A stretch of 64,000 nucleotides of DNA from assembly GCA_963844055.1 (NCBI GenBank), contig CAWJMN010000001.1, positions 2,046,001 through 2,110,000 of the forward strand. The letters run 5' to 3'. The position numbers and the translations under genes were made by a program. The notes below the pieces were generated by a model, which made no database searches, was not told where the DNA came from, and saw nothing but the letters and a program-made list of their open reading frames with translations. Position 1 is the stretch's first letter; each line of letters starts with the position of its first letter. The DNA comes from CAWJMN01 sp963844055. Its GTDB lineage: Bacteria > Planctomycetota > Planctomycetia > Pirellulales > Pirellulaceae. Below are positions 37,251 to 45,872 of the stretch, piece by piece.

Positions 37251-37302
37251 TCCAATTAGTGTGTTGTATGATTTCCGGTAACTGGATATTGTAGTCCAAT
37301 TA
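37251..37302. promoter_or_regulatory. candidate promoter and operator between rrf2 and protoglobin
   Basis: TTGTAT at 37264-37269 and TATTGT at 37287-37292, 17 bases apart, could be a plus-strand promoter. The word TCCAATTA occurs on each side of it, at 37251-37258 and 37295-37302, 44 bases apart. ACTGGAT...GTCCAAT (37281-37300) forms an imperfect inverted repeat. This is where an Rrf2 protein would be expected to bind. Confidence 0.45.
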
Positions 37303-37402
37303 TGCGGTCTGGGAGGAGAGCGTCAAGGGATTGCTTGCCAGATATCGCACTTTTGAGTGGTTTTAAAGTCTGGAGCCAACGGCGGTTGGCGTGGGGCAAA
37401 AA

Positions 37403-37978
37403 ATGAAGAGCATCGACGAAAAGCGGCTGGAATCGGACCTGGAATATCGCGTTGGCTATCTGGGCGAGTTCATGGGCTTTGGTGCGGACGACATCAAGGC
37501 GATTCATGGGGCAGCTCCCTTTTTGGCCCCGTTAGTGCCAGGTTTAGTAGACGCTGTCTATGAAAAACTTTTTTCGTACGATTCCACCAAGCGGCATTTC
37601 GTCCCACGGCAGTCGGGCTACACAGGCGATGTGCCTGATAGTATCGAAAAGCTGGCTGTAGATCATGAGATGATCAAGTTCCGCAAGGAACACCTCGGGC
37701 GTTACTTGGTGACGTTGGTCACACGTCCTTACGATGGCAAGATGCTTAGCTACTTGGATATGGTGGGCAAGATCCATACCCCCAAGGCTGGCTCGGCCGA
37801 ACTTAATGTGCCGCTCGTTCAAATGAATGCTTTGATGGGATTTGTTGCCGACGCCTTCATTGCAACGATTACCAGCTTGGGCCTTGATCGTCAGAGTGAA
37901 TTGACGACGCTACGGGCCTTCAACAAGCTATTGTGGCTCCAGAACGATCTAATCGTTCGGCACTACGCAGCAGCCTAG
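37403..37978 (+). CDS. protoglobin-family heme protein
   Basis: The protein is 191 residues from ATG 37403; a GTG at 37391 is in frame. It is a stand-alone globin-sensor/protoglobin domain: YRVGYLGEFMGFGADDIKAI, KLFSYDSTKRHF, DHEMIKFRKEHLGRYLVTLV, MVGKIHTPKAGSAELNVPLV and helical end FNKLLWLQNDLIVRHYA. No signalling domain follows, so it is a small soluble heme protein that probably binds O2, CO or NO. The divergent Rrf2 regulator suggests it is induced by NO or redox stress. Family membership is by pattern; the proximal His cannot be fixed without alignment. Confidence 0.85.
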   Translation: MKSIDEKRLESDLEYRVGYLGEFMGFGADDIKAIHGAAPFLAPLVPGLVDAVYEKLFSYDSTKRHFVPRQSGYTGDVPDSIEKLAVDHEMIKFRKEHLGRYLVTLVTRPYDGKMLSYLDMVGKIHTPKAGSAELNVPLVQMNALMGFVADAFIATITSLGLDRQSELTTLRAFNKLLWLQNDLIVRHYAAA

Positions 37979-38120
37979 CCAAAAGCAGGAAGTGCATCCT
38001 GCTGAGCACGGTGTAAATGCTCTGGTCAAACGAGGCGCGGAAGACTAACCTTCGCGCCGACTAGATGCGCAAGGGATGCGCATTGACAAAACCAGGCCGA
38101 TGCCAAGGAAGGATAATTGC

Positions 38121-39056
38121 ATGACGAAGTTCGCGAAAGCTTCGCTGTTTTTATCGCTGTTTACTTGCTGCATGGCACTAGGTTGCGGCAGCATGAAATC
38201 GTCCAACGGCAGTTGGTTCAAGCAAAGCACTGCGGGGAATAATCTAACGCCCCCGGACTATGCTTCTTCAAGAGGCCCGGTTGCTGCTGTGCCAGGTACG
38301 CCAACTTTTGGAGGTTCGCCCTCTTCTGCGGGAGCTGTCTCGCCGGGCTTTGGCAATACTTCGGTTCCCGCCTGGAATGCTAACGCTTCGAGTGGTGCTG
38401 CGGGATCTGGTGCGCCACTTGTGGCTACGCCGCCGGGCGGTTACGCCAACAATCCAGCGCCCACGACAAATTACTCTCCTTGGGCCGGCGGAAATCCATG
38501 GACAGTGCCGGCAGGCAGCAACCCCGCCGCACCGACTGATTTCTTTGGCAATGCACAAAGCTTCTTTTCCAAAGCATTTGGCGCCGGTTCCAGTCCGGGT
38601 GCCAATGGATGGCCATCGCCTGTTCCCGGAACGACTGCCAATAACAGTAGCGGGTTTGGCGCTCCTTCACCGCGAATGGCAACCAATGGAGCCTTGGCCA
38701 CATCACCGATGGGAATGCCTGGCGGTGGTGGAAATTCGGTGGCCTTCAACAGCAACCAACCCAAGACCGGGGCGGTTATTTCACGCAGTGGAAACTGGGT
38801 AGCGAATTCTACGAGTGGTCCAACGGAGTCTGCGCCACGGATTCGTGAGCCTACTTCTGCGGCCAATGGCATGGTGGCTGTTGTTCCGCTGCAAGGGATG
38901 CCTGTTAGTGATGGTACGCGAGGGGTTTTGCCGATTTCTGCACCAGCACCAAGTCGCTGGGCCACAACGCCTGGGCCTCGCGGCAATAGTTCCGCAAGCA
39001 GTGCCGGCGCCGGTGCCATACCCAGCAATGGCAGTACGCCTGCTGTCCCACGTTAA
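38121..39056 (+). CDS. Ser/Gly/Pro-rich lipoprotein
   Basis: The start at 38121 is preceded by AAGGAAGGATAATTGC. The signal peptide ends in the lipobox ALGC (Cys22). The mature 290 residues are low-complexity, rich in Ser, Gly, Pro, Ala, Asn and Thr, with short phrases such as SPWAGGNPWTVPAGSNP and SPMGMPGGGGNSVAFNS. No folded domain is obvious. It lies 51 bases upstream of the SecA-like gene in the same direction, so the two may form an operon. Its role is unknown; it could be a disordered envelope linker. Confidence 0.8.
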   Translation: MTKFAKASLFLSLFTCCMALGCGSMKSSNGSWFKQSTAGNNLTPPDYASSRGPVAAVPGTPTFGGSPSSAGAVSPGFGNTSVPAWNANASSGAAGSGAPLVATPPGGYANNPAPTTNYSPWAGGNPWTVPAGSNPAAPTDFFGNAQSFFSKAFGAGSSPGANGWPSPVPGTTANNSSGFGAPSPRMATNGALATSPMGMPGGGGNSVAFNSNQPKTGAVISRSGNWVANSTSGPTESAPRIREPTSAANGMVAVVPLQGMPVSDGTRGVLPISAPAPSRWATTPGPRGNSSASSAGAGAIPSNGSTPAVPR

Positions 39057-39107
39057 TAGCTAGTACTTCTGGCGACTAGCGAGAACTTCAACAAGGGAAA
39101 CGAATTC

Positions 39108-41051
39108 ATGTGGACGCTTGGTTCCTCGCTGCTGGGTAGGCTGGTAGGAACCGTTGTTCCCTCATTGTCAGGCCTTTCGCTTTGGCAAGGGGATGTTTCG
39201 CGTATCCTGGCGCGGGAAGAAGAATACGCGCAGCTCTCTGATGAAGAATTGCGCCGCGAAAGTGCGGCTCTACGCTATCGGGCCCAAAGTGGCGAGCCGC
39301 TTTCGCGACTAGTTGTTGAAGGGTTTTCACTGGTTCGAGAAGCAGCGGCTCGTGGCGTAGGCTTTCGCCATTACCCCGTGCAACTTTTGGGCGGTTGTGC
39401 CATGCATGCGGGCTGCATTGCGGAAATGCAAACGGGCGAAGGCAAGACGCTAACCGCGACGCTTCCCCTGTTTTTAGCAGCGCTGGAAGGAAAGGGGGCA
39501 CAGCTTGCTACCGCCAATGACTACTTGGCCAAGCGTGATGCCAATTGGGCAAGGCCGATCTATCAGAGACTTGGCCTGTCGGTAGCTGTGATTGACGGCC
39601 AAAGCACGCGGGCACAAAGACGCGATGCCTATTTGGCAGACATTACTTACGGGACAGCCAAAGAGTTTGGGTTCGACTTTTTGCGGGACTGCCTGTTCGA
39701 GGATCAGGGGGATTCCGAAGGGACGATGGCGCGATTGCTGGTCCATGATGGCAGGCCCGGTTACCGTGATGCGGTGCAACGACGTCATTTCATCCTCGTC
39801 GATGAAGCAGACAGCATCATGATTGACGAAGCGCGTACACCACTTATTGTTAGTACCTCGCCGAGCGATGATCGTACGGCGATGACGCTACTTTATCGCT
39901 GGGCGTGCGATACGGCGAAACAGTTGCTGGAAACTAAGCACTATACGTACGAGTTCAAAACGAAAAAGGTCTCGCTAACGACCGAAGGAAAGCGGCTTTT
40001 GCGTGAGTTGCCGCGTGCAGCCGAGCTTCAGGCATTTTCGCTACTAGAGCTTTACGAACGAGCCGAATGTGCGATCAAAGTGGATCGTGATTATTTGCGC
40101 GACAAGCAATATGTGGTGAGTGACGGAGAAGTGGTCATTGTGGATGAAAACACAGGCCGCTTGGCCGAAGGGCGCAAGTGGCGTGAGGGAATTCATCAAG
40201 CGATTGAGGCCAAAGAAGGATTGAAAATCGGGTTTGATAGTGGTGAAGCTGCGCGAGTAACGCTGCAAACCTTCTTGCGATCCTACCCAAGGCTGGCCGG
40301 AATGACCGGGACGGCAATGACCAGTCGGCGGGAGCTGCATTCGATCTATCAAAAGCGAGTGGTTAAGATTCCAACGCACAAGCCTGCCATTCGTCAGCAG
40401 TTGCCGACCCGTGTGTTTGGGACGGAAGCGGCGAAGTGGGAGGCAATTGCCGAAGAGGCCTTTGCAATGCATCAGCAAGGGCGATCGGTCCTGATTGGCA
40501 CACGCACAATTGGAAAATCGCAGCAGCTATCGCAACTACTCACGCAGCGCCAACTTCCGCACGCTGTGCTAAATGCTCGCCAATTGGAGCAAGAGGCCGC
40601 GATTGTGGCATCGGCCGGTGAGTCGGGACGTATCGTTGTGGCAACCAATATGGCGGGACGCGGCACCGATATTCTTTTGAGCGATGAAGTACGACGCTTG
40701 GGTGGTTTGCACGTCATTGCGACGGAAATGCATGAGTCTGCCCGTATTGATCGGCAGCTGATTGGACGCTGTGGACGGCAAGGGGACCCCGGATCGTATC
40801 GGCAGTATCTTTCGCTGGAGGATGAAATCTTGGCGGTAGGACTTGGGCCAAGTAAGAGTGCCGTTTTAAAGACGCATGGCGCGCACCAGCCTGGCGAAGT
40901 GGCGGGAATGCTGCATCACTTTGTTCGAGCGCAGAATATCGTGGAGCGAAAACACTACGATGATCGCTGTCGCCTAATGCGGATCGAAAAAGAGAAGCGA
41001 AAGCTTCAGCTTCAGCTGGGGCAGAACCCGTATCTGGATGCCGCCGAGTAA
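39108..41051 (+). CDS. shortened SecA-like DEAD-box ATPase
   Basis: The 647-residue protein is clearly related to SecA. Walker A is EMQTGEGKT (residues 106-114), Walker B lies in FILVDEADSIMIDEARTPLI, the preprotein cross-linking domain follows, and the second ATPase domain has LAGMTGTAMTSRRELHSIYQ, ATNMAGRGTDILL and IGRCGRQGDPGS. It ends just after the start of the helical scaffold (NIVERKHYDDRCRLMRIEKE), so most of the scaffold, the wing and the C-terminal zinc domain are missing; normal SecA is 830-1000 residues. It is probably a second, specialised SecA. It follows a lipoprotein gene by 51 bases. Confidence 0.88.
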   Translation: MWTLGSSLLGRLVGTVVPSLSGLSLWQGDVSRILAREEEYAQLSDEELRRESAALRYRAQSGEPLSRLVVEGFSLVREAAARGVGFRHYPVQLLGGCAMHAGCIAEMQTGEGKTLTATLPLFLAALEGKGAQLATANDYLAKRDANWARPIYQRLGLSVAVIDGQSTRAQRRDAYLADITYGTAKEFGFDFLRDCLFEDQGDSEGTMARLLVHDGRPGYRDAVQRRHFILVDEADSIMIDEARTPLIVSTSPSDDRTAMTLLYRWACDTAKQLLETKHYTYEFKTKKVSLTTEGKRLLRELPRAAELQAFSLLELYERAECAIKVDRDYLRDKQYVVSDGEVVIVDENTGRLAEGRKWREGIHQAIEAKEGLKIGFDSGEAARVTLQTFLRSYPRLAGMTGTAMTSRRELHSIYQKRVVKIPTHKPAIRQQLPTRVFGTEAAKWEAIAEEAFAMHQQGRSVLIGTRTIGKSQQLSQLLTQRQLPHAVLNARQLEQEAAIVASAGESGRIVVATNMAGRGTDILLSDEVRRLGGLHVIATEMHESARIDRQLIGRCGRQGDPGSYRQYLSLEDEILAVGLGPSKSAVLKTHGAHQPGEVAGMLHHFVRAQNIVERKHYDDRCRLMRIEKEKRKLQLQLGQNPYLDAAE

Positions 41052-41064
41052 TCGTGCAAAAACG

Positions 41065-41109
41065 AAAAAGGGAGAAGCCGCCAAGCTTAAGGCCTAGCAT
41101 GCTTCTCCC
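41065..41109 (-). terminator. rho-independent terminator of the FG-GAP gene
   Basis: A perfect nine-pair stem, GGGAGAAGC (41070-41078) with GCTTCTCCC (41101-41109), is followed on the minus strand by a T-rich run (TTTTTCGTTTTT, 41057-41069 region). It lies 31 bases past the stop of the minus-strand FG-GAP gene and may also end the SecA-like transcript. Confidence 0.85.
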
Positions 41110-41139
41110 TAAATGGACTTTTCGCTTTGGCGAGAGGTA

Positions 41140-42336
41140 CTATTTCTTCTCGCGGATTTGCTCGAAGTAGTGAACGCCCTTCTTGTTGGACGCAATGACG
41201 TCTGGCAGTTTATCGCCGTTGACGTCGTTGATTTCGAACTGCGTGCCTGGGCCGCTGTCGTGATCGAATTGGTGAGGAATCCAGATCGGACGGCCATTTT
41301 CACGTTGAAGTTCAAACCAGTAGAAAACGGCTGGATCATCAACGCCTGGGTCGCCGGCGGCATGGGCCCACCAACGCTTGCCGCAAACAAAATCGGCAAG
41401 TCCGTCACCATTCATGTCGGTCAAGCAAACGCCGTGTACTTGCGAGAACGTCTTGTCAAGTTCGTGGGTCTTCCATTCGTTCTTGCCAACTTGCTCGTGC
41501 CACCAAATGCCAAAGGCGTGCGGGCTGCTGGTGAGGACATCGTTGTCGCCGTCGCCATCGAAGTCGTAGGCATACATCTGGGCGGCTTGGCCACCAAAGT
41601 TTGCCTTATGGAAAGTCCATTCGCCATTACCTAGCTTTTCAGGAGCTTCCCACCAACCATCCGCAGCGAGAATATCCTGTCGCTTGTCGCCGTTGATATC
41701 GCCCAGGCCAAGCCCGTGTGAGTACTTAGTGGTACCAGGAGCAGCCTTGGCCGAAATGGCAGTGATTACCCAAGGAGCGTAAGGATCTTTGGCTGGCTTG
41801 GCGTAGCCCATGAAGCGGTCAGGGCCGTCGCTGGATGGGGTGTCCGGTGCAAAAGCACAGAGTAGCTCGCGGCGACCGTCACCATCGACGTCGAGGAACT
41901 GGGGGCTCTCATTGTTAGTGACTGGAACTGCCAAGTGCTTCTTCCAAGGCTTGCCCGATTCCTTGGGGTTTTCAAACCACCAAGTCGGCGTGCCTGGAAA
42001 GTCGACAACGATCAGATCTACCCAGCCGTCGCCGTTGAGGTCTTCAGCAAAATTGCAGAACGAGTTGGCATATCCCTTGGGATTGTATTCAGGGACGGCC
42101 TCCGCATCGGTGATCTTGTGCATCTTCCAATCGGGAGCTTCGTACCAAGCATAGCCGGCAGCAATGTCAGGCTTGCCATCTTTGTTGTAGTCGCCGACAG
42201 CCACCCCTTCGCTGCGAAACTTTGGATCGAGCTGAGTCTTCTTGAACTTGATTTCAGCGGGTGCTTGTGCAAAGGCAGGCGAATTGCAGCAAGCAATTGC
42301 CGAGGCCAAGACGGTAAAGGCAAGCGTACGTAGCAT
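41140..42336 (-). CDS. secreted FG-GAP/VCBS-repeat beta-propeller protein
   Basis: The protein is 398 residues from ATG 42336, which has GAGGG upstream; the frame is open further upstream but without a start site. A signal peptide (LAFTVLASAIACCNSPAFAQ) is followed by FG-GAP type repeats with calcium-binding DxDxDG loops: VGDYNKDGKPDIAAGYAWYE, FAEDLNGDGWVDLIVVDF, YDFDGDGDNDVLTSSPHAFG, DINGDKRQDILAADGWW. Such secreted propellers are frequent in planctomycetes and of unknown ligand. The gene stands alone with its own terminator. Confidence 0.9.
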   Translation of the reverse strand: MLRTLAFTVLASAIACCNSPAFAQAPAEIKFKKTQLDPKFRSEGVAVGDYNKDGKPDIAAGYAWYEAPDWKMHKITDAEAVPEYNPKGYANSFCNFAEDLNGDGWVDLIVVDFPGTPTWWFENPKESGKPWKKHLAVPVTNNESPQFLDVDGDGRRELLCAFAPDTPSSDGPDRFMGYAKPAKDPYAPWVITAISAKAAPGTTKYSHGLGLGDINGDKRQDILAADGWWEAPEKLGNGEWTFHKANFGGQAAQMYAYDFDGDGDNDVLTSSPHAFGIWWHEQVGKNEWKTHELDKTFSQVHGVCLTDMNGDGLADFVCGKRWWAHAAGDPGVDDPAVFYWFELQRENGRPIWIPHQFDHDSGPGTQFEINDVNGDKLPDVIASNKKGVHYFEQIREKK

Positions 42337-42621
42337 GCAGACCCTCGTGGAGAGAAATGGGGGAAGGACTAATTGGCGTTTAGTGGCGGACAACCAAGCT
42401 TTGGCGGGTCGCCAATGGCAAGTTTACCCCATTCACGCATGCGTTAGCAGTCGTCGGCAGCCGAACCTTGAGAGAATTTGCGGCCTAACGCCATAAACTC
42501 GATGGGTTTTGGAATTTGACGCAGGTTGGAGTGCTAATTCCTTGGGATAGATGCTCCGGAGAAATGCGGCATCACCGATGCATCCAACGGGGGGGCTGTG
42601 GACAGATTGCCAGGAGCGCAG

Positions 42622-42650
42622 TTGAAATCGCCGACCGCAAAGCGTAAACT
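42622..42650 (+). promoter_or_regulatory. sigma70-like promoter of the feo operon
   Basis: TTGAAA at 42622-42627 and TAAACT at 42645-42650 are separated by the optimal 17 bases. Transcription would begin near 42657, just before the Fur-box-like palindrome and about 65 bases before feoA. Confidence 0.6.
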
Positions 42651-42663
42651 TAAGACGTGGGAC

Positions 42664-42678
42664 TGAGAATCGTTCTCA
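42664..42678. promoter_or_regulatory. Fur-box-like operator
   Basis: TGAGAATCGTTCTCA has the 7-1-7 inverted-repeat form of bacterial Fur sites (arms TGAGAA/TTCTCA). It lies just downstream of the candidate -10 box, where a bound iron-Fur repressor would block transcription of feoA-feoA-feoB. Confidence 0.7.
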
Positions 42679-42724
42679 ATAGCTTCCGCGCAATGTGGAG
42701 CTGGTTTTGAAGGGAATGGATTTG

Positions 42725-42976
42725 ATGATGCTCGGTGAAGTGATTCCGCTCAGCCTGATGGCCAGCGGCAAACGAGGTGAGATTGATCAGCTCTGCGGTC
42801 GGGACGAAGAGGTCCACCGCCTGGAGGAGCTTGGTCTACGCGTAGGCGTAAAGGTGGAAGTGCTGCAAAGCGGTTCGCCTTGCATCGTTCGGTTTGACGG
42901 CCAAAAGCTTTGCTTTCGGGACTGTGATTGCCTAAGCATTTTGGTGCGGGAGGAGGAAGGAACTTGTCCACGCTAG
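42725..42976 (+). CDS. feoA: FeoA domain protein, first copy
   Basis: The product is about 83 residues from ATG 42725, with AAGGGA upstream; GTG 42695 and ATG 42716 are in frame. It is an SH3-like FeoA domain: VIPLSLMASGKRGEIDQLCG, LEELGLRVGVKVEVLQSGSP and CIVRFDGQKLCFRDCDCLSI. FeoA assists FeoB in ferrous iron uptake at the cytoplasmic face. It overlaps the second feoA by 13 bases, so translation is probably coupled. Confidence 0.9.
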   Translation: MMLGEVIPLSLMASGKRGEIDQLCGRDEEVHRLEELGLRVGVKVEVLQSGSPCIVRFDGQKLCFRDCDCLSILVREEEGTCPR

Positions 42977-43191
42977 CTGACCTTCGGGTAAATGGAAGGG
43001 CAACGGTGACGGAGGTCCTTGGAAGTGACGACGTTGCCGTTCGCTTGCTGGAAATGGGCTTGGTTCCGGGTACGGAAATTCAGTTGATTGGTTTTGCTCC
43101 GCTGGGCGATCCGCTGGAGATCGAGGTTCGGGGATATCGACTGAGTGTGCGAAAGTCCGAAGCTGCCCATGTTGTGGTAGCAGTGGCATAG
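42964..43191 (+). CDS. feoA: FeoA domain protein, second copy
   Basis: I start the gene at TTG 42964, inside the end of the first feoA, because AGGAAGGA lies directly upstream; an ATG at 42928 is in frame but without such a site. The 75-residue domain reads TLADLRVNGRATVTEVLGSD, VRLLEMGLVPGTEIQLIGFA, PLGDPLEIEVRGYRLSVRKS. It is closer to the standard FeoA than the first copy. Two FeoA proteins ahead of FeoB is an arrangement known from several phyla. feoB starts 62 bases downstream. Confidence 0.9.
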   Translation: MSTLADLRVNGRATVTEVLGSDDVAVRLLEMGLVPGTEIQLIGFAPLGDPLEIEVRGYRLSVRKSEAAHVVVAVA

Positions 43192-43253
43192 CTTGGCGAG
43201 ATCGATTGGCGAAAGTTTTTGGGACCCGGCTTAGCTAGGGTCTTTCTTTTTTT

Positions 43254-45557
43254 ATGGCGGCGCACGTGGCAGAACCTTCCGCAGCAACTCGTCCCATCAA
43301 TGTGGCCCTCATCGGCAACCCCAACACGGGAAAGTCCACTCTGTTTAATGCGCTGGCGGGCGCGAGTCAGCGTACGGGCAACTTTCCCGGCTGTACCGTT
43401 GAGAAAAAGGTAGGACTAACGGAATTTGAAGGGCGTAGCTTTCGGCTGATCGATTTGCCTGGAACGTATTCGCTGGCGGCACGATCCTTGGACGAAATGG
43501 TGGCTGTCGACGTGCTGCTTGGCAAAGAAGCCGAGGGTGATACGCCCGACGTTATCCTTTGTATTGTGGACGCCAGCAACCTCGAACGAAATTTTTACCT
43601 GCTGAGCCAGATCCTTGAGCTCGGACGTCCGACCGTTGTTGCACTCAACATGGTGGATGTGGCAAAAACAAAGGGGCTCCACTGGGATTTGGCGGAACTT
43701 CGAAAGCGAGTGCCACTGACTTTTGTCGAAGTGCAAGCAAATCAAGGACGTGGCGTTGTCGAACTCAAACGCGCCTTGCTGGGGGCGGTAGCTAGTAAAC
43801 TACCTGCGATCGATAGCCCGTTTCCCGATGTGTTTGTGGAAGAGGTAAGACGCCTTTGCAAATTGTCGGCTGCGAACGATTCCCAGGGGAATGCAGGGGA
43901 AGATGAAGTCCCCCGGTTCTTGGTGGAGCGACTGCTACTTGATACCAGTGGATATTTGGCAAGTGCGCCGGCCGTCGTGCAAACGCTTGGCAACAGCAAA
44001 TCGTTCCTGGAAGAGATCGAGGCCTCGCGCATCAAGTTGAAGGCTGCGGGGCAGGCAGTTCCCGGCGTCGAGGCGATCTCACGCTATAAGTGGATCAGCA
44101 AAATCCTCACGGGCGTGGTTCAAAAGCCTAAGGAACGCCCGGTAACCCTGAGTGACCGACTCGACAAATTGCTTACCCACTGGTTCTTGGGTGTGGCAGT
44201 GTTTGTCGTTGTGATGGCATTGATGTTTCAGGTCGTATTGATTGTTGCGGACCCGGCGTCGGCAGCTATCGATGCTCTGACGGGGTTGCTTGGTGGTTGG
44301 GTTGAGCAAATGGTGCCTGAAGGAGCTTTACGATCCCTGTTGATCAATGGCGTGATTGCGGGAGTTGGCGGCGTGTTGGTGTTCTTGCCGCAGATATTTA
44401 CACTCTTCTTTTTTATTGCCGTGCTGGAAGACTGCGGTTATATGGCGCGGGCAGCATTCTTGATGGATAAGCTGATGTCTCGCATCGGCCTGTCGGGGAA
44501 GTCGTTTATTCCGCTGTTGTCTTCGTTTGCTTGTGCGGTGCCGGGAATAATGGCGACACGCGTGATCGAAAATAGGCGTGATCGCTTTACGACGATCTTG
44601 GTGGCGCCGCTGATGAGTTGTAGCGCCCGATTGCCTGTGTACATCTTGCTGATCGGTGCTTTTGTGCCGCAGGTCTACTATGGGCCGAAGTTGTTTGGTT
44701 TGCCCGGTTTGATCAGTTTGCATGGCATCGTGATGTATGCGATGTATGCGATTGGGGCGTTCACGGGAATCCTTGTGGCCTGGATTTTGAAGAAGACATT
44801 TTTCCGTGGGGCCACGCCGCCGTTTGTGATGGAATTGCCTTCGTATAAGGTTCCTGGGATTCGGGTAGTTGTTTCGCGCATGCTGGAGCAGGGCTGGGCG
44901 TTTATCTACCGCGCAGGAACTTTGATTCTGGCGGTGTCGATTATCGTTTGGGCTTTGGCATATTTTCCTCACAATGAGGCAGTGCTTCCTGCGGAATTAA
45001 CCCAGAAGAAGGCTGCGCTGGAACAGCAGGTCGAAACGGCATTAGTTGACGCCAAGGGGAATAAGGAAGATCCCGCTGTAGTAGCGATTCAGGAAGAATT
45101 GACCGCAATGGAGAATGCAAAGGCGGGGCTCCTTCTGAGCGATAGCTATCTCGGCCGAATGGGGCATTGGATAGAGCCTGCCGTCAAGCCGCTGGGCTGG
45201 GATTGGCGAATTGGTTGTGCGGCCATTGCCTCTTTCCCCGCGCGAGAAGTTGTCGTTGCGACACTTGGTGTGATCTATAATTTAGGAGAGAAGGAAGACG
45301 AGAACTCCACGGCTTTGGCTGATACCCTGAAAGGTGCGACTTGGCCTGGGACGGAGCGGCGTGTGATCACGTTGCCCGTGGCATTGTCGATCATGGTGTT
45401 CTTTGCGCTGTGTGCGCAGTGCTCGTCGACTTTGGCCATCATGCGAAGAGAGACCGGAAGTTGGAAATGGCCGATATTCACGTTTGCGTATATGACGACG
45501 CTGGCTTATGTCGGTGCTTTTCTAACGTATCAAGTGGGGACTTGGCTTTCAAAATAG
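43254..45557 (+). CDS. feoB: ferrous iron transporter FeoB
   Basis: The protein has 767 residues. The N-terminal G domain shows GNPNTGKST (21-29), DLPGTYSL and NMVDVAKT. A GDI-like helical domain follows, then a membrane core of about ten spans with Gate-type repeats (CGYMARAAFLMDKLMSRIGL, then PLMSCSARLPVYILLIGAF). The coupling of GTP hydrolysis to Fe2+ import is known for the family. A soluble loop at about 580-630 is a charged coiled-coil (KKAALEQQVETALVDAKGNK), seen in some FeoB branches. The operon has a Fur-box-like site upstream, so iron repression is expected. Confidence 0.96.
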   Translation: MAAHVAEPSAATRPINVALIGNPNTGKSTLFNALAGASQRTGNFPGCTVEKKVGLTEFEGRSFRLIDLPGTYSLAARSLDEMVAVDVLLGKEAEGDTPDVILCIVDASNLERNFYLLSQILELGRPTVVALNMVDVAKTKGLHWDLAELRKRVPLTFVEVQANQGRGVVELKRALLGAVASKLPAIDSPFPDVFVEEVRRLCKLSAANDSQGNAGEDEVPRFLVERLLLDTSGYLASAPAVVQTLGNSKSFLEEIEASRIKLKAAGQAVPGVEAISRYKWISKILTGVVQKPKERPVTLSDRLDKLLTHWFLGVAVFVVVMALMFQVVLIVADPASAAIDALTGLLGGWVEQMVPEGALRSLLINGVIAGVGGVLVFLPQIFTLFFFIAVLEDCGYMARAAFLMDKLMSRIGLSGKSFIPLLSSFACAVPGIMATRVIENRRDRFTTILVAPLMSCSARLPVYILLIGAFVPQVYYGPKLFGLPGLISLHGIVMYAMYAIGAFTGILVAWILKKTFFRGATPPFVMELPSYKVPGIRVVVSRMLEQGWAFIYRAGTLILAVSIIVWALAYFPHNEAVLPAELTQKKAALEQQVETALVDAKGNKEDPAVVAIQEELTAMENAKAGLLLSDSYLGRMGHWIEPAVKPLGWDWRIGCAAIASFPAREVVVATLGVIYNLGEKEDENSTALADTLKGATWPGTERRVITLPVALSIMVFFALCAQCSSTLAIMRRETGSWKWPIFTFAYMTTLAYVGAFLTYQVGTWLSK

Positions 45558-45594
45558 CCTAGGCAGGTCCATCCAATCGAGAAGGGAGGGGGGC

Positions 45595-45870
45595 ATGCAA
45601 TTTAATCCAATATTCATCGCCGCCCTTGAAACCTCGGCGCGTATGCCCGCTTGGATGGATGTGGCCGGCGTGGCAGCAATCGTCCTGGTTGCATCCCTTT
45701 ACGTGGGATGGCTGATTTGGAAGTCTGCGTTTGCAAAGGCAAGTGACGCCGCTGGCTGTGGTGTGGGGTGCCACAGTTGTTCGCAGAATAAGCCTGCCGC
45801 ACTGGGGCAGCCGGCACCGCTAAAGCTTGTGAGCATCGACGAACTGGGCGGTTCAAAAAAGAATAGCTAA
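45595..45870 (+). CDS. FeoB-associated Cys-rich membrane protein
   Basis: The 91-residue product begins after GGGAGGGGGG. It has one membrane span (VAGVAAIVLVASLYVGWLIW) and a short Cys cluster, CGVGCHSC, at about 60-67, then a polar tail. This layout matches the small FeoB-associated Cys-rich proteins encoded after feoB in many bacteria, perhaps FeoC-like adaptors binding iron or an Fe-S cluster. It follows feoB by 37 bases. Confidence 0.85.
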   Translation: MQFNPIFIAALETSARMPAWMDVAGVAAIVLVASLYVGWLIWKSAFAKASDAAGCGVGCHSCSQNKPAALGQPAPLKLVSIDELGGSKKNS

Positions 45871-45872
45871 CC

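Noticed and set aside
44328..44972. A 214-codon antisense frame over feoB
   Set aside because: Full of Gln/Arg/His from reversed membrane codons; feoB on the other strand is certain.
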